From: Oscillospiraceae bacterium
GTDB taxonomy: Bacteria; Bacillota_A; Clostridia; Oscillospirales; Oscillospiraceae
Direction of reading: 5' to 3'
Assembly (NCBI GenBank): GCA_017540945.1
Contig: JAFYAB010000021.1
Span: 1-64,000, forward strand
DNA: 64,000 nucleotides
In this document: piece after piece, positions 45,539 through 53,556 of the stretch
Numbering within the stretch: position 1 is the stretch's first letter
Layout of the letters: each line of letters begins with the position of its first letter
Program-made: the position numbers and the translations under genes
The notes under the pieces: model-generated
Database searches by the model: none
What the model was told of the DNA's origin: nothing
Seen by the model: only the letters and a program-made list of their open reading frames with translations

Positions 45539-46332
45539 CGATACTTGCCATAGATGACGAGCCGAAAGCGCTCCAACTTCTCCACGACGCCATCGCCGAG
45601 GCGGAGCCGAACGCCGAGATCGTAGATTATTCCGACGGTGAGACAGCCCTGACGGCCATGCGGTCGCAGGCCCTTACGCCGGACGTGGTTTTTTCTGATA
45701 TCGAGCTGCCGGAGATGTCCGGGCTCGCCTTTGCCGTGGAGCTCAAAAAGCTCGTGCCGGAGACGAGGATCATCTTTGTCACCGGCTTTCCCAAATATGC
45801 TGCGGATGCGTTCCGTCTCCATGCGAGCGGCTATATCGTGAAGCCGGTTTATGCCGACCGGGTGCGGGAGGAGCTGAATCTTCTGAATCTGCCGCAGGCC
45901 AGTCCGAATCCGGACAAGCTGCAGGTCCATTGCTTTGGGCATTTTGAGGTGTTCCGGAACGGTGTGCCTGTCATTTTTCAGCGGAAGCAGAGCAAGGAGC
46001 TGCTGGCTTTCCTCATTGACCGCGAGGGCCGTGCCGTTTCTGCCGAAGAGATCGCCGCGGCCTTGTGGGAGGACGACGGCGATATGAAAGCGGCAAAATC
46101 CCGTATCCGTCTGATTCTGCATGATCTCCGCGCAACGCTTAGGGAAATCGGGATGGAGGATATTTTGATCCGGGAGCGGCGGCAGCTTGCCGTTCGGCGG
46201 GATTTGGTGGACTGCGACTACTACAGGATGCTGGAGGGAGATATGGAGGCGGTCAACGCATTTGACGGGACATATATGCCGGAGTACAGTTGGGCTGAGC
46301 TGACAACCGGAAGACTCTATTTCAGGAAATGA
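45535..46332 (+). CDS. Response regulator with C-terminal winged-helix (SARP-like) domain
   Basis: 265 aa. REC domain 1-125 with Asp55 (VFSDIELPEMSG) and conserved Lys in YIVKPVYA. The C-terminal domain (VHCFGHFEVFRNGVPVIFQR, KSRIRLILHDLRATL, LDLVDCDYYRM-like end) is a SARP/OmpR-like winged helix, not the LytTR domain that usually pairs with LytS kinases. SARP proteins bind direct repeats, which fits the three repeats at 44025-44093. It overlaps the kinase stop by 4 bases. Confidence 0.82.
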   Translation: MTILAIDDEPKALQLLHDAIAEAEPNAEIVDYSDGETALTAMRSQALTPDVVFSDIELPEMSGLAFAVELKKLVPETRIIFVTGFPKYAADAFRLHASGYIVKPVYADRVREELNLLNLPQASPNPDKLQVHCFGHFEVFRNGVPVIFQRKQSKELLAFLIDREGRAVSAEEIAAALWEDDGDMKAAKSRIRLILHDLRATLREIGMEDILIRERRQLAVRRDLVDCDYYRMLEGDMEAVNAFDGTYMPEYSWAELTTGRLYFRK

Positions 46333-46353
46333 AAGCTGTTAATTCATAGATAC

Positions 46354-46398
46354 GGATCGGGACGCTGCCGCGCCCCGATTTATTTTTTTGCTTTTTTG
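46354..46398 (+). terminator. Terminator after the response regulator
   Basis: ATCGGG...CCCGAT stem-loop followed by TTTATTTTTTTGCTTTTTT. Confidence 0.88.
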
Positions 46399-46500
46399 AA
46401 AATGAACCGGATTTTGTAACGGTTGTGAACGCTCCGAATTGTATAATTATTCTGAGTTTTTATGCCGTTCCCTTTGAAATGTACAGCGAGGAGGATCTCA

Positions 46501-46875
46501 ATGAAAATACTCTGCGTAGACCGAAGTCCATGGGGACTGATGGATATGAAGCGCAAGGTCAAAGCCATCAAGCCGGACGCCGTCATTCACGGCTGCCGCG
46601 ACCCGGAGGCCGCGCTATCCCTCGCAAAGAGCGAGGGCTGCGACGTCCTGCTGACCGAGATCGACCTGGGCGGCCCGAAACGGGAAGGCCTGGACTTCGC
46701 CTTACGGATGCAGACGATCAATCCCGAGGTCAACGTCATCTTTGTCACCACGTTCGCCGAATGGGACTATGCCCGCGACGTGATCCAGATGCGGGCCAGC
46801 GGTTTTGTGCGCAAGCCCTACAAGGCGGAGCGGCTGGCGGAGGAGTTCGCCCATCTGCGCTACGCGGTATCTTAG
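46501..46875 (+). CDS. Receiver-domain protein, C-terminally truncated response regulator
   Basis: 124 aa. A REC fold only (MKILCVDRSPWGLMDM, LLTEIDLGG with the phospho-acceptor Asp, GFVRKPYKAERLAEEF). Ribosome site GAGGAGGATCTCA. It lacks an output domain and stops exactly where the sequence becomes a DUF3592-like protein in another frame, so it looks like the 5' part of a regulator gene cut by a deletion. A functional stand-alone receiver is possible. Confidence 0.7.
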   Translation: MKILCVDRSPWGLMDMKRKVKAIKPDAVIHGCRDPEAALSLAKSEGCDVLLTEIDLGGPKREGLDFALRMQTINPEVNVIFVTTFAEWDYARDVIQMRASGFVRKPYKAERLAEEFAHLRYAVS

Positions 46876-47428
46876 CGACGCAATTTACTATCCGACGGTG
46901 GAATACACCGTGGACGGTAAGACCTATACCTGTGAGCTGAACGTGGGAAGCGGGAACACCAAAGTCGGAAGGAAGACCGCCGTCCTTTACGATCCGGATG
47001 ATCCCGCGGTCGCACGGGACGGAAGCGGCATCAGCATTTATTTCATCGCTGTCGGCGCAGGCATTCTGGCGTTTATCATCGTTTCCACGATCCTGGAAAA
47101 GCGGAGCCAGGAGCGGGCGGCGGAGCAAAGAGAGTTGAGCGGCTTTACCGGCTACGCCCCCTCCATTCAGGGCGAAGAGCGGGAGCTTTACTTCCTGACC
47201 AACATCGGCACGCCCAAGTTCGGTCACAGGCTTGAAGACGCGAGCCGCCGCGTGCTTTATAAGGCAAAGGTGACGAAGTTCTCGCTTGCACAGCCCATTG
47301 CCTTTGACTTCATCGACCACGAACACGGAAGGACAGTGCCGCATATGGTCGGTCACAACGAAGCGACGGACTGGGGCGGCAGCTACGGCGCGGTGCTTGG
47401 GACGATCAAGCGTATCGGCAGCAAATAA
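46868..47428 (+). pseudogene. N-terminally truncated DUF3592-like membrane protein
   Basis: An open frame of 186 codons with no start codon in place: YLSDAIYYPTVEYTVDGKTY, then VGRKTAVLYDPDDPAVAR, one membrane helix (ISIYFIAVGAGILAFIIV), then a cytoplasmic tail. The strand-turn-'YDP.dP' pattern is typical of DUF3592. The usual N-terminal membrane helix is missing, and the sequence joins directly to the truncated receiver gene with an 8-base overlap. This suggests a deletion junction near 46870. Confidence 0.6.
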
Positions 47429-47487
47429 GCCGAAGAGAAAATCGTTTGGACCAGGCAAAAAAACATCGGCAGGAGAGGAAGTCTGTT

Positions 47488-47904
47488 ATGGAACAACCGT
47501 TATTCAGAAAAGAGAGCATGGAGCGCGTCTCCTCGCCTGAGGTGCTCCGGGACTATCTGCATGTCACTTCCCCCGCGATCTGGGTCGTGCTGGCGGCTGT
47601 GATCCTCCTGCTGGCAAGTCTCTTCGTATGGAGCAGCGTGACAGCCGTGGAGAGCTACGCGGCGGGAGATGCGGAGGTGCGCGGCGGTGTACTGACGCTG
47701 CGTTTTGACGACGTGGAAAAGGCCTCCCGTGTGGAGGTCGGCATGAACGTCAAGGTGGGCGATCTAACCACGCCCGTCCTCTCTGTCGGCAGCGACGAGA
47801 GCGGCAATCCCATCGCTATCGCAAACGTCAATCTGCCGGACGGCAGCTATGAGGCGAGCGTGGGATATAAGAGCACGCAGATCATAGATATGCTCCTTAA
47901 CTGA
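47488..47904 (+). CDS. Short HlyD-like protein of an NHLM/NHLP secretion system
   Basis: 138 aa. LFRKESMERVSSPEVLRDYL before one membrane helix (IWVVLAAVILLLASLFVWSS) is the start of NHLM bacteriocin-system secretion proteins. The part beyond the helix is only about 75 residues, with a lipoyl-like strand pattern, while the full family carries long coiled coils. It may be a reduced adaptor. The start at 47488 has GGAGAGGAAGTCTGTT. It precedes the peptidase-containing transporter by 13 bases and was probably co-transcribed with it. Confidence 0.75.
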   Translation: MEQPLFRKESMERVSSPEVLRDYLHVTSPAIWVVLAAVILLLASLFVWSSVTAVESYAAGDAEVRGGVLTLRFDDVEKASRVEVGMNVKVGDLTTPVLSVGSDESGNPIAIANVNLPDGSYEASVGYKSTQIIDMLLN

Positions 47905-47917
47905 GGCGGTGAAGCGT

Positions 47918-50098
47918 ATGCGTGATAAAAACTTCCGTCCACCCGGAAAGAGCAAAGCTGCAAAGGTACCGGTGGTCATGCAGATGGAGGCGCTGGAGTG
48001 CGGCGCAGCCTGTCTGGCAATGGTGCTGGCCTGCTACGGGAAGTGGATGCCGCTGGAACAGGTTCGTGTGGACTGCGGCGTATCGCGGGACGGCTCCAGG
48101 GCGGGCAACGTCATGAAGGCCGCCCGGAGCTACGGGCTGGAGGCCAAGGGCTACCGTATGGGGCTTGAAGCCGTCAAGGGGATCAGTGCCTTTCCCTGCA
48201 TCATCCATTGGAATCTCAACCACTTCGTGGTGCTCTGCGGATTTCGCGGGAACCACGCATGCATAAACGACCCCGCCCGGGGCAGCGTAAAGGTCACGAT
48301 GGACGAGTTCGACAAGGCGTTCACCGGCATCGTCATGGTCTTTGCCCCTACGGAGCGCTTTGAGCCGGACGGGAAACGGACAAGCACCCTCGCCTTTGCA
48401 AGAAAGCGGCTTTCCGGCGCGGGCGCGGCGATGGTCTTCGTTATGCTGACGAGCATCATCGGCTATGTGTTTACGCTTCTGAACTCCGCCTTCTCCCGCT
48501 TTTTCATGGACCGGCTGCTGACCGGGGAAAACAGCGAGCTTCTGACGCCCTTTATCGCGCTCGTCGCGGCGGTGAGTCTGCTGCAGGTCTTTGTTGCGGC
48601 GATCAGAGCGGTCTATTCACTGAAAATAAATGGCAAGATGGCGGTCGTCGGCAGCGGCTCCTTCATGTGGAAGGTCCTCAAAATGCCGATGGAGTTCTTC
48701 TCCCAGCGCATGGCGGGCGATCTCCTGACACGGCATAAGGCCAATGAGACCATCGCCGAGCAACTGGTAAATACGCTGACGCCTCTGGCGCTCAGCGCTG
48801 TGATGATGGTGTTCTACCTCGTTGTCATGCTGCGCTACAGCCCGATTCTGACTTTGGTGGGGCTGGTCAGCATACTCATCAACATCGTCATGAGTCGCAT
48901 CATCTCGGAAAAGCGCATCAATATCACCCGCGTACAGACGAGAGACGCGGGAAGGCTGATGAGCGCCACCGTCTCCGGTATCCGCATGGTGGAGACCATT
49001 AAGGCCAGCGGCGCGGAGAACGGATATTTCCAGCGCTGGGCGGGCTATCAGGCTTCCGTCAATGAACAGAACACGAATTACACAAGGCTCAATCAGTACC
49101 TCGGCATCATCCCCGCTTTTATCACCACCCTTGCCAACGCGCTGGTGCTTGTGCTGGGAATATGGCTGTGTATGCGCGGCGAGTTCACCCTCGGCATGGT
49201 CACAGCGTTCCAGTCGTTCCTTGCCTCCTTCCTGAGTCCCGCCATGACGCTGGTCACCGCGGGACAAACGCTCCAGGAAATGCGGACGCAGATGGAGCGC
49301 GTGGAGGACGTGATGGAGTACCCGGAGGATCCCTATTTCTCCGACGCGCCTGTCAGCGAGGACAAGAATTATGACAAACTCTCTGGCGCGGTGGAGCTGA
49401 GAAACGTCACCTTCGGCTATTCTAAGCTCGACCCGCCGCTCATAGAAAACTTCTCGCTGAACCTCAAGCCGGGTGGAAGAGTCGCCCTTGTGGGCGCCTC
49501 CGGCTGCGGGAAAAGCACGATCTCCAAGCTCATTTCCGGCCTCTATCAACCGTGGAGCGGCGAGATACTTTTTGACGGCAAACCCATATCCGAAATTGAC
49601 CGCGCCGTCTTTACCGGCAGCGTCGCCGTGGTGGATCAGGATATCATCCTCTTTAACGATACCATCGCAAACAACATCAAAATGTGGGATGACTCCATCG
49701 AGGATTTTGAGGTCATTTTAGCGGCGCGGGACGCCCAGATCCACGACGACATTATGGCGCGGCCCGGCGGCTATCAGGGTAAAATCACCGAGGGAGGCCG
49801 CGACCTCTCCGGCGGTCAGCGGCAGCGGCTGGAGATTGCCCGCGTGCTGGCGCAGGACCCGCACATCGTCATTATGGACGAGGCGACGAGCGCCCTGGAC
49901 GCGAGAACGGAATATGAGGTCACAAACGCGGTCAAGGAGCGCGGTATCACCTGCATCATCATCGCCCACAGGCTCTCCACTATCCGCGACTGCGACGAGA
50001 TCATCGTCCTTGACCACGGCAAGGTGGTAGAGCGCGGGACGCACGAGGAGCTGTTCAAAAAGGGCGGCTATTACACGGAACTCATTACCAGCGATTAA
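47918..50098 (+). CDS. NHLP-type export ABC transporter with C39 peptidase, permease and ATPase
   Basis: 726 aa. C39 peptidase at residues 15-140: Cys28 (LECGAACLAMVLA), His102 (NLNHFVVL) and Asp118 (NDPARG) form the triad. Six membrane helices follow (about 155-420), then an ABC ATPase (Walker A GASGCGKST, signature LSGGQRQRLEIAR, Walker B IVIMDEATSALD). It should cut a double-glycine leader and export the core peptide. The ATG at 47918 follows GAGGCGGTGAAGCGT; a GTG at 47909 sits too close to the ribosome site. Confidence 0.93.
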   Translation: MRDKNFRPPGKSKAAKVPVVMQMEALECGAACLAMVLACYGKWMPLEQVRVDCGVSRDGSRAGNVMKAARSYGLEAKGYRMGLEAVKGISAFPCIIHWNLNHFVVLCGFRGNHACINDPARGSVKVTMDEFDKAFTGIVMVFAPTERFEPDGKRTSTLAFARKRLSGAGAAMVFVMLTSIIGYVFTLLNSAFSRFFMDRLLTGENSELLTPFIALVAAVSLLQVFVAAIRAVYSLKINGKMAVVGSGSFMWKVLKMPMEFFSQRMAGDLLTRHKANETIAEQLVNTLTPLALSAVMMVFYLVVMLRYSPILTLVGLVSILINIVMSRIISEKRINITRVQTRDAGRLMSATVSGIRMVETIKASGAENGYFQRWAGYQASVNEQNTNYTRLNQYLGIIPAFITTLANALVLVLGIWLCMRGEFTLGMVTAFQSFLASFLSPAMTLVTAGQTLQEMRTQMERVEDVMEYPEDPYFSDAPVSEDKNYDKLSGAVELRNVTFGYSKLDPPLIENFSLNLKPGGRVALVGASGCGKSTISKLISGLYQPWSGEILFDGKPISEIDRAVFTGSVAVVDQDIILFNDTIANNIKMWDDSIEDFEVILAARDAQIHDDIMARPGGYQGKITEGGRDLSGGQRQRLEIARVLAQDPHIVIMDEATSALDARTEYEVTNAVKERGITCIIIAHRLSTIRDCDEIIVLDHGKVVERGTHEELFKKGGYYTELITSD

Positions 50099-50113
50099 GG
50101 AAGGGGGTGTACC

Positions 50114-52288
50114 ATGGGCTTATTCGACGAACAGATCCGGCTCCGCAAGGAGCGCGATCAGGAGGCCTTTGAGGACTCGATCTTTGAGATGGCGTCCGTC
50201 GTCGGGAAACGCGGTGCGGGAGGGATGCGCGACAGGCGCGTCGTCACCAGGGCGGCCATCGACGAGCTATTGAAATACTACGGCGTGAAGCCGGTGGAGA
50301 TCCCCCGCAGCGTGGAAACGATGGAGGATCAGCTTGACTACGCGCTGAAGCCCCACGGACTCATGTATCGCCCAATCACTCTCTCTGAGGATTGGTATAA
50401 ATCCTCCTTCGGCCCGATCATGGCCTTTTACAAGGACAGCGGACTGCCCGTGGTGCTTTTGCCGAAAAAGTACGGCGGCTACTTCTGGCAGGACGCGGAC
50501 GGCAAAAAGGTCACGGCAAAGAGTTGGGCGGCGGAGCAGCTCTCCCCGGAGGCGATCTGCTTCTACAAGCCGCTGCCGATGAAGAAAATCGGGATACCGG
50601 ACCTTCTCTCCTATATGAAAGGCTGCCTGAATTGGGCGGACTTCGCCATGGTGATCGGGCTGACGCTTTTGGTAACTGGCGTCGGGATTCTGATTCCGCA
50701 CATCACCAAAACCCTGTCCGGCTTTGTGCTGGAGAGCGGGAACAGCCTGATTCTGTGGAGCACCGCGCTCTTTATGCTGTGCATCCTCGTTTCCTCCCAA
50801 CTCCTCACGGCGTCGCGGGAGCTCGCCATGGCGAGGATTCAGACCAAGGTCGCGGTGCCGATGGAGGCAGCGATGATGGCGCGGCTCATGAGCCTGCCCA
50901 CGCCCTTCTTCCGGAGGTACAGCGCCGGCGAGCTGGTAAGCCGCTCGGGAGCGGTCAACAAGCTCTGTACGCTTCTGCTGGGCGGCGTGTTCTCCACGGG
51001 CGTTACGGCAATTATATCGCTTCTTTACATCAATCAAATCTTCTCCTACGCCCCGGCGCTGGGCTTCCCGGCGCTGGCCGTCAATCTCGTGATGGTCGCC
51101 GTCACGGTGCTGACCGGCTTTCTGAAAGTGAAAGAGGCGCGGGAATACATGAAGGTCGCCGCGGAGGAATCCGGCGTCAGCTACGCTGTCCTTTCCGGCA
51201 TCCAGAAAATCAAGCTCTCCGGCGCGGAAAAACGTGCCTTTGCAAAGTGGGCAAAGATTTACGCCTCCGGCGCGGAGATCGAATTCAACCCGCCGCTGTT
51301 TTTGAAAATCAATTCGGCCATCACGCTGGCGGTCTCCCTGTTCGGCACGGTTCTTCTATATTATCTTGCAGCGACCAGCGGCGTCAGCCCCTCGGCCTAC
51401 CTCGCTTTCACCGCCGCCTACGGCACGGTCACGGGCGCGTTTACCGCGTTTTCCGGCATCGCCACCTCCGCCGCGCAGATCAAGCCGATTCTGGAGATGG
51501 CAGAGCCAATTTTGCAAACGGAGCCGGAAACGGCGGAGGGCAGAGAGATCGTGACGAAGCTCTCCGGCAGTATCGAGCTCTCCAATATTTCCTTCCGCTA
51601 TTACGACACGCAGCCCTATGTGATAAACGGCCTCAATTTGAAGATCAGGGCGGGCGAATATGTCGCCATCGTGGGCAAGACCGGCTGCGGCAAAAGTACG
51701 CTCCTTCGCCTGCTCCTGGGCTTTGAGACGCCGGAAAAGGGCGCGATCTACTATGACCGCAAGGATCTCCGCTCCCTCGACCTCGGATCTCTGCGCCGGA
51801 GGATGGGGGTGGTGACCCAGGACGGCAGCCTGTTCCACGGGGATATTTTCTCCAACATCACCGTCTCCTCGCCGCAGCTCACCATAGACGACGCCTGGGA
51901 GGCGGCGGAAAAGGCCGGGATCGCGGAGGACATCCGCGCCATGCCCATGGGGATGCACACCTTTTTGAGCGAAGGGCAGGGCGGCGTTTCCGGCGGGCAG
52001 CGCCAGCGGCTCATGATCGCCCGCGCCATTGCGCCCAAGCCGAAGATACTGCTTTTCGACGAGGCCACCAGCGCCCTCGACAACAAGACGCAAAAACAGG
52101 TTGCAGACGCCCTCGCGGGGCTGAACTGCACCCGCGTCGTCATCGCCCACCGGCTCTCTACGGTCAAGGACTGCGACCGCATCGTTGTCCTCGACGGCGG
52201 CAAGATCATCGAAGAAGGAACCTACGACGCCCTCATCGCCAAAGGCGGCTTCTTCGCCGAGCTGGTGGAGCGCCAACGGATAGACTGA
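50114..52288 (+). CDS. NHLP-type export ABC transporter, permease/ATPase without peptidase
   Basis: 724 aa. A long N-terminal cytoplasmic domain (residues 1-170) has no C39 Cys-His pair. Then come a six-helix permease and an ATPase (GKTGCGKSTLLRLLLGFE, VSGGQRQRLMIARAI, LLFDEATSALD). NHLP systems carry two such transporters, and this is the second type. Ribosome site AAGGGGGTGTACC. It is 15 bases after the first transporter; the two probably form a heterodimer. Confidence 0.9.
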   Translation: MGLFDEQIRLRKERDQEAFEDSIFEMASVVGKRGAGGMRDRRVVTRAAIDELLKYYGVKPVEIPRSVETMEDQLDYALKPHGLMYRPITLSEDWYKSSFGPIMAFYKDSGLPVVLLPKKYGGYFWQDADGKKVTAKSWAAEQLSPEAICFYKPLPMKKIGIPDLLSYMKGCLNWADFAMVIGLTLLVTGVGILIPHITKTLSGFVLESGNSLILWSTALFMLCILVSSQLLTASRELAMARIQTKVAVPMEAAMMARLMSLPTPFFRRYSAGELVSRSGAVNKLCTLLLGGVFSTGVTAIISLLYINQIFSYAPALGFPALAVNLVMVAVTVLTGFLKVKEAREYMKVAAEESGVSYAVLSGIQKIKLSGAEKRAFAKWAKIYASGAEIEFNPPLFLKINSAITLAVSLFGTVLLYYLAATSGVSPSAYLAFTAAYGTVTGAFTAFSGIATSAAQIKPILEMAEPILQTEPETAEGREIVTKLSGSIELSNISFRYYDTQPYVINGLNLKIRAGEYVAIVGKTGCGKSTLLRLLLGFETPEKGAIYYDRKDLRSLDLGSLRRRMGVVTQDGSLFHGDIFSNITVSSPQLTIDDAWEAAEKAGIAEDIRAMPMGMHTFLSEGQGGVSGGQRQRLMIARAIAPKPKILLFDEATSALDNKTQKQVADALAGLNCTRVVIAHRLSTVKDCDRIVVLDGGKIIEEGTYDALIAKGGFFAELVERQRID

Positions 52289-52428
52289 ATCTGTCCGACC
52301 TTTCCGCATGAGCGGAGCGTTCACGCGGAAACGTGAGACAGGCTCTCAAAAAATATTTCAAAAACCATTGCCAAAAATCAAAGTGTTTCGGCTATATCAG
52401 TAGACAGAAAAGGAGCGAGGTGATGTAA

Positions 52429-52629
52429 ATGAGCATGGAAGAACTGCTGGCAAGGCTGTTCGATTTTCAGACATTCGAGAAGGAACCGGCTCTGCAAAGC
52501 GTGATCGACGAGGTCGAGGCGCGGTATTTTTGCGCGGAGCTCTCCGACGATGAACTGTGTATGCTCTCTGCGGCGGGCGACCCGTTTTCGCAGCCGCCCG
52601 ACCCAAAGGAAAGCGACCTGAAAACGTGA
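52429..52629 (+). CDS. 66-aa leader-type peptide coupled to an ECF sigma factor
   Basis: MSMEELLARLFDFQTFEKEP ... RYFCAELSDDELCMLSAAG, then a short tail rich in Pro, Asp and Glu (DPFSQPPDPKESDLKT). ELSDDEL before a small-residue step matches the leader of the peptide at 53293, followed in both by G-x-PF. The GG pair is replaced by AAG, so cleavage by C39 is doubtful. The start has AGGAGCGAGGTGATGTAA upstream, and the stop overlaps the GTG of the sigma gene (GTGA). It may be a second substrate or a regulator of the sigma factor. Confidence 0.65.
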   Translation: MSMEELLARLFDFQTFEKEPALQSVIDEVEARYFCAELSDDELCMLSAAGDPFSQPPDPKESDLKT

Positions 52630-53147
52630 CGGCGCTGACGCAGGACGGAATTTACGCCTCCTATCGGGAAAAGGTGCTTTCTTATCTCAGCGGGAAAACA
52701 GAAAGCCCGGAGGACGCGGAGGATCTGTGCGAAACTGTCTTTGAGCAGGTCTGCCGTTCGCTCCCCCGGTTCGAGGGAAAAGCATCCCTCTCCACATGGA
52801 TCTACCGAATTACACGATACACTTTGATTGATTACTACCGCACGAAGCGCCCCATCGAGCCGCTCACCGAGGAGCTTGCGGCCCCGGATGATCTGGAGGA
52901 GGACTTCATACACAGGGAAACCCTGGAGCGTCTGGCCTTTGCGCTGAAGGCCTTGCCGCCGGAGGAACGGGATATCATCGTTCTGCGTTATTACAGAGAA
53001 AAGACGCTGACGGAAATATCCCGGCTCACCGGCATCAGCTACGGTATGGTGAAGGTAAAGCACAAAACGGCGCTGGAGCATCTCCGGCGCAGAATGGAGC
53101 AGGAAATAAAATGCGAGAACGAAAAAAGAGGTTCCTGGCCCGGATGA
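52626..53147 (+). CDS. ECF-type sigma factor of the secretion island
   Basis: 173 aa from GTG 52626, overlapping the peptide stop. Region 2 YREKVLSYLSGKTESPEDAE, ASLSTWIYRITRYTLIDYYR; region 4 LPPEERDIIVLRYYREKTLT, GISYGMVKVKHKTAL. It should control this island or cell-envelope genes. No anti-sigma with a membrane helix is adjacent; a 40-codon frame follows. The peptide-sigma overlap makes co-regulation certain at the translational level. Confidence 0.85.
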   Translation: MTALTQDGIYASYREKVLSYLSGKTESPEDAEDLCETVFEQVCRSLPRFEGKASLSTWIYRITRYTLIDYYRTKRPIEPLTEELAAPDDLEEDFIHRETLERLAFALKALPPEERDIIVLRYYREKTLTEISRLTGISYGMVKVKHKTALEHLRRRMEQEIKCENEKRGSWPG

Positions 53148-53233
53148 CCCCGCCGACGGGAAGCCGGTACGGGCAGTTCGTCTATGAAACGGAGACCATG
53201 AAGCCCCTGACAACAGAAAGAAAATCGCCATGA
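53111..53233 (+). CDS. 40-aa basic peptide after the sigma gene
   Basis: MRERKKRFLARMTPPTGSRY then GQFVYETETMKPLTTERKSP. It overlaps the sigma gene by 37 bases in another frame, with GGAGCAGGAAATAAA before the ATG. The amphipathic basic start could bind sigma or membrane, but nothing proves function. It may be a fortuitous frame. Confidence 0.35.
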   Translation: MRERKKRFLARMTPPTGSRYGQFVYETETMKPLTTERKSP

Positions 53234-53292
53234 GCGGTGTTCAATAGACCCTATTCAACCCATGATATGAAAAAATGAAAGGAGCAAACACC

Positions 53293-53529
53293 ATGAAAAC
53301 CAAGAAAAAGCAGATCGAGAAGATGGCCAAGGAGGCCGTGATGAAGGCATCCGAAGCGGTCAAGAGCGCGAACGACGCCCTGGCCGAGGCTCAGACCGCC
53401 CTGAAGATCATGGAGGAGCTATCCGACGACGAGCTGGATCAGGTCGCCGGCGGGGGGAATCCCTTTGGGGAGAACCTGCCCTATGTCCCGCCTCAGCCCA
53501 TCGACGATGATGATCGGGGTAATCTGTGA
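53293..53529 (+). CDS. Double-glycine leader precursor peptide
   Basis: 78 aa. A helical, alanine-rich leader (residues 1-54) ends ELSDDELDQVAGGG, a GG-type site for C39 peptidases. The predicted core is about 24 residues: NPFGENLPYVPPQPIDDDD plus RGNL, rich in Pro and Asp with no Cys, Ser or Thr. That excludes lanthionine and thiazole chemistry, and no modification enzyme is near. Strong ribosome site AAAGGAGCAAACACC. It is probably exported by the transporters at 47918-52288. Confidence 0.8.
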   Translation: MKTKKKQIEKMAKEAVMKASEAVKSANDALAEAQTALKIMEELSDDELDQVAGGGNPFGENLPYVPPQPIDDDDRGNL

Positions 53530-53556
53530 TTTTTATCAACAAGGAGTTGATTCCCT

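Noticed and set aside
53293..53529. Lanthipeptide or thiazole-type RiPP precursor
   Set aside because: The predicted core has no Cys, Ser or Thr, and no LanM, LanB or cyclodehydratase is encoded in the window.
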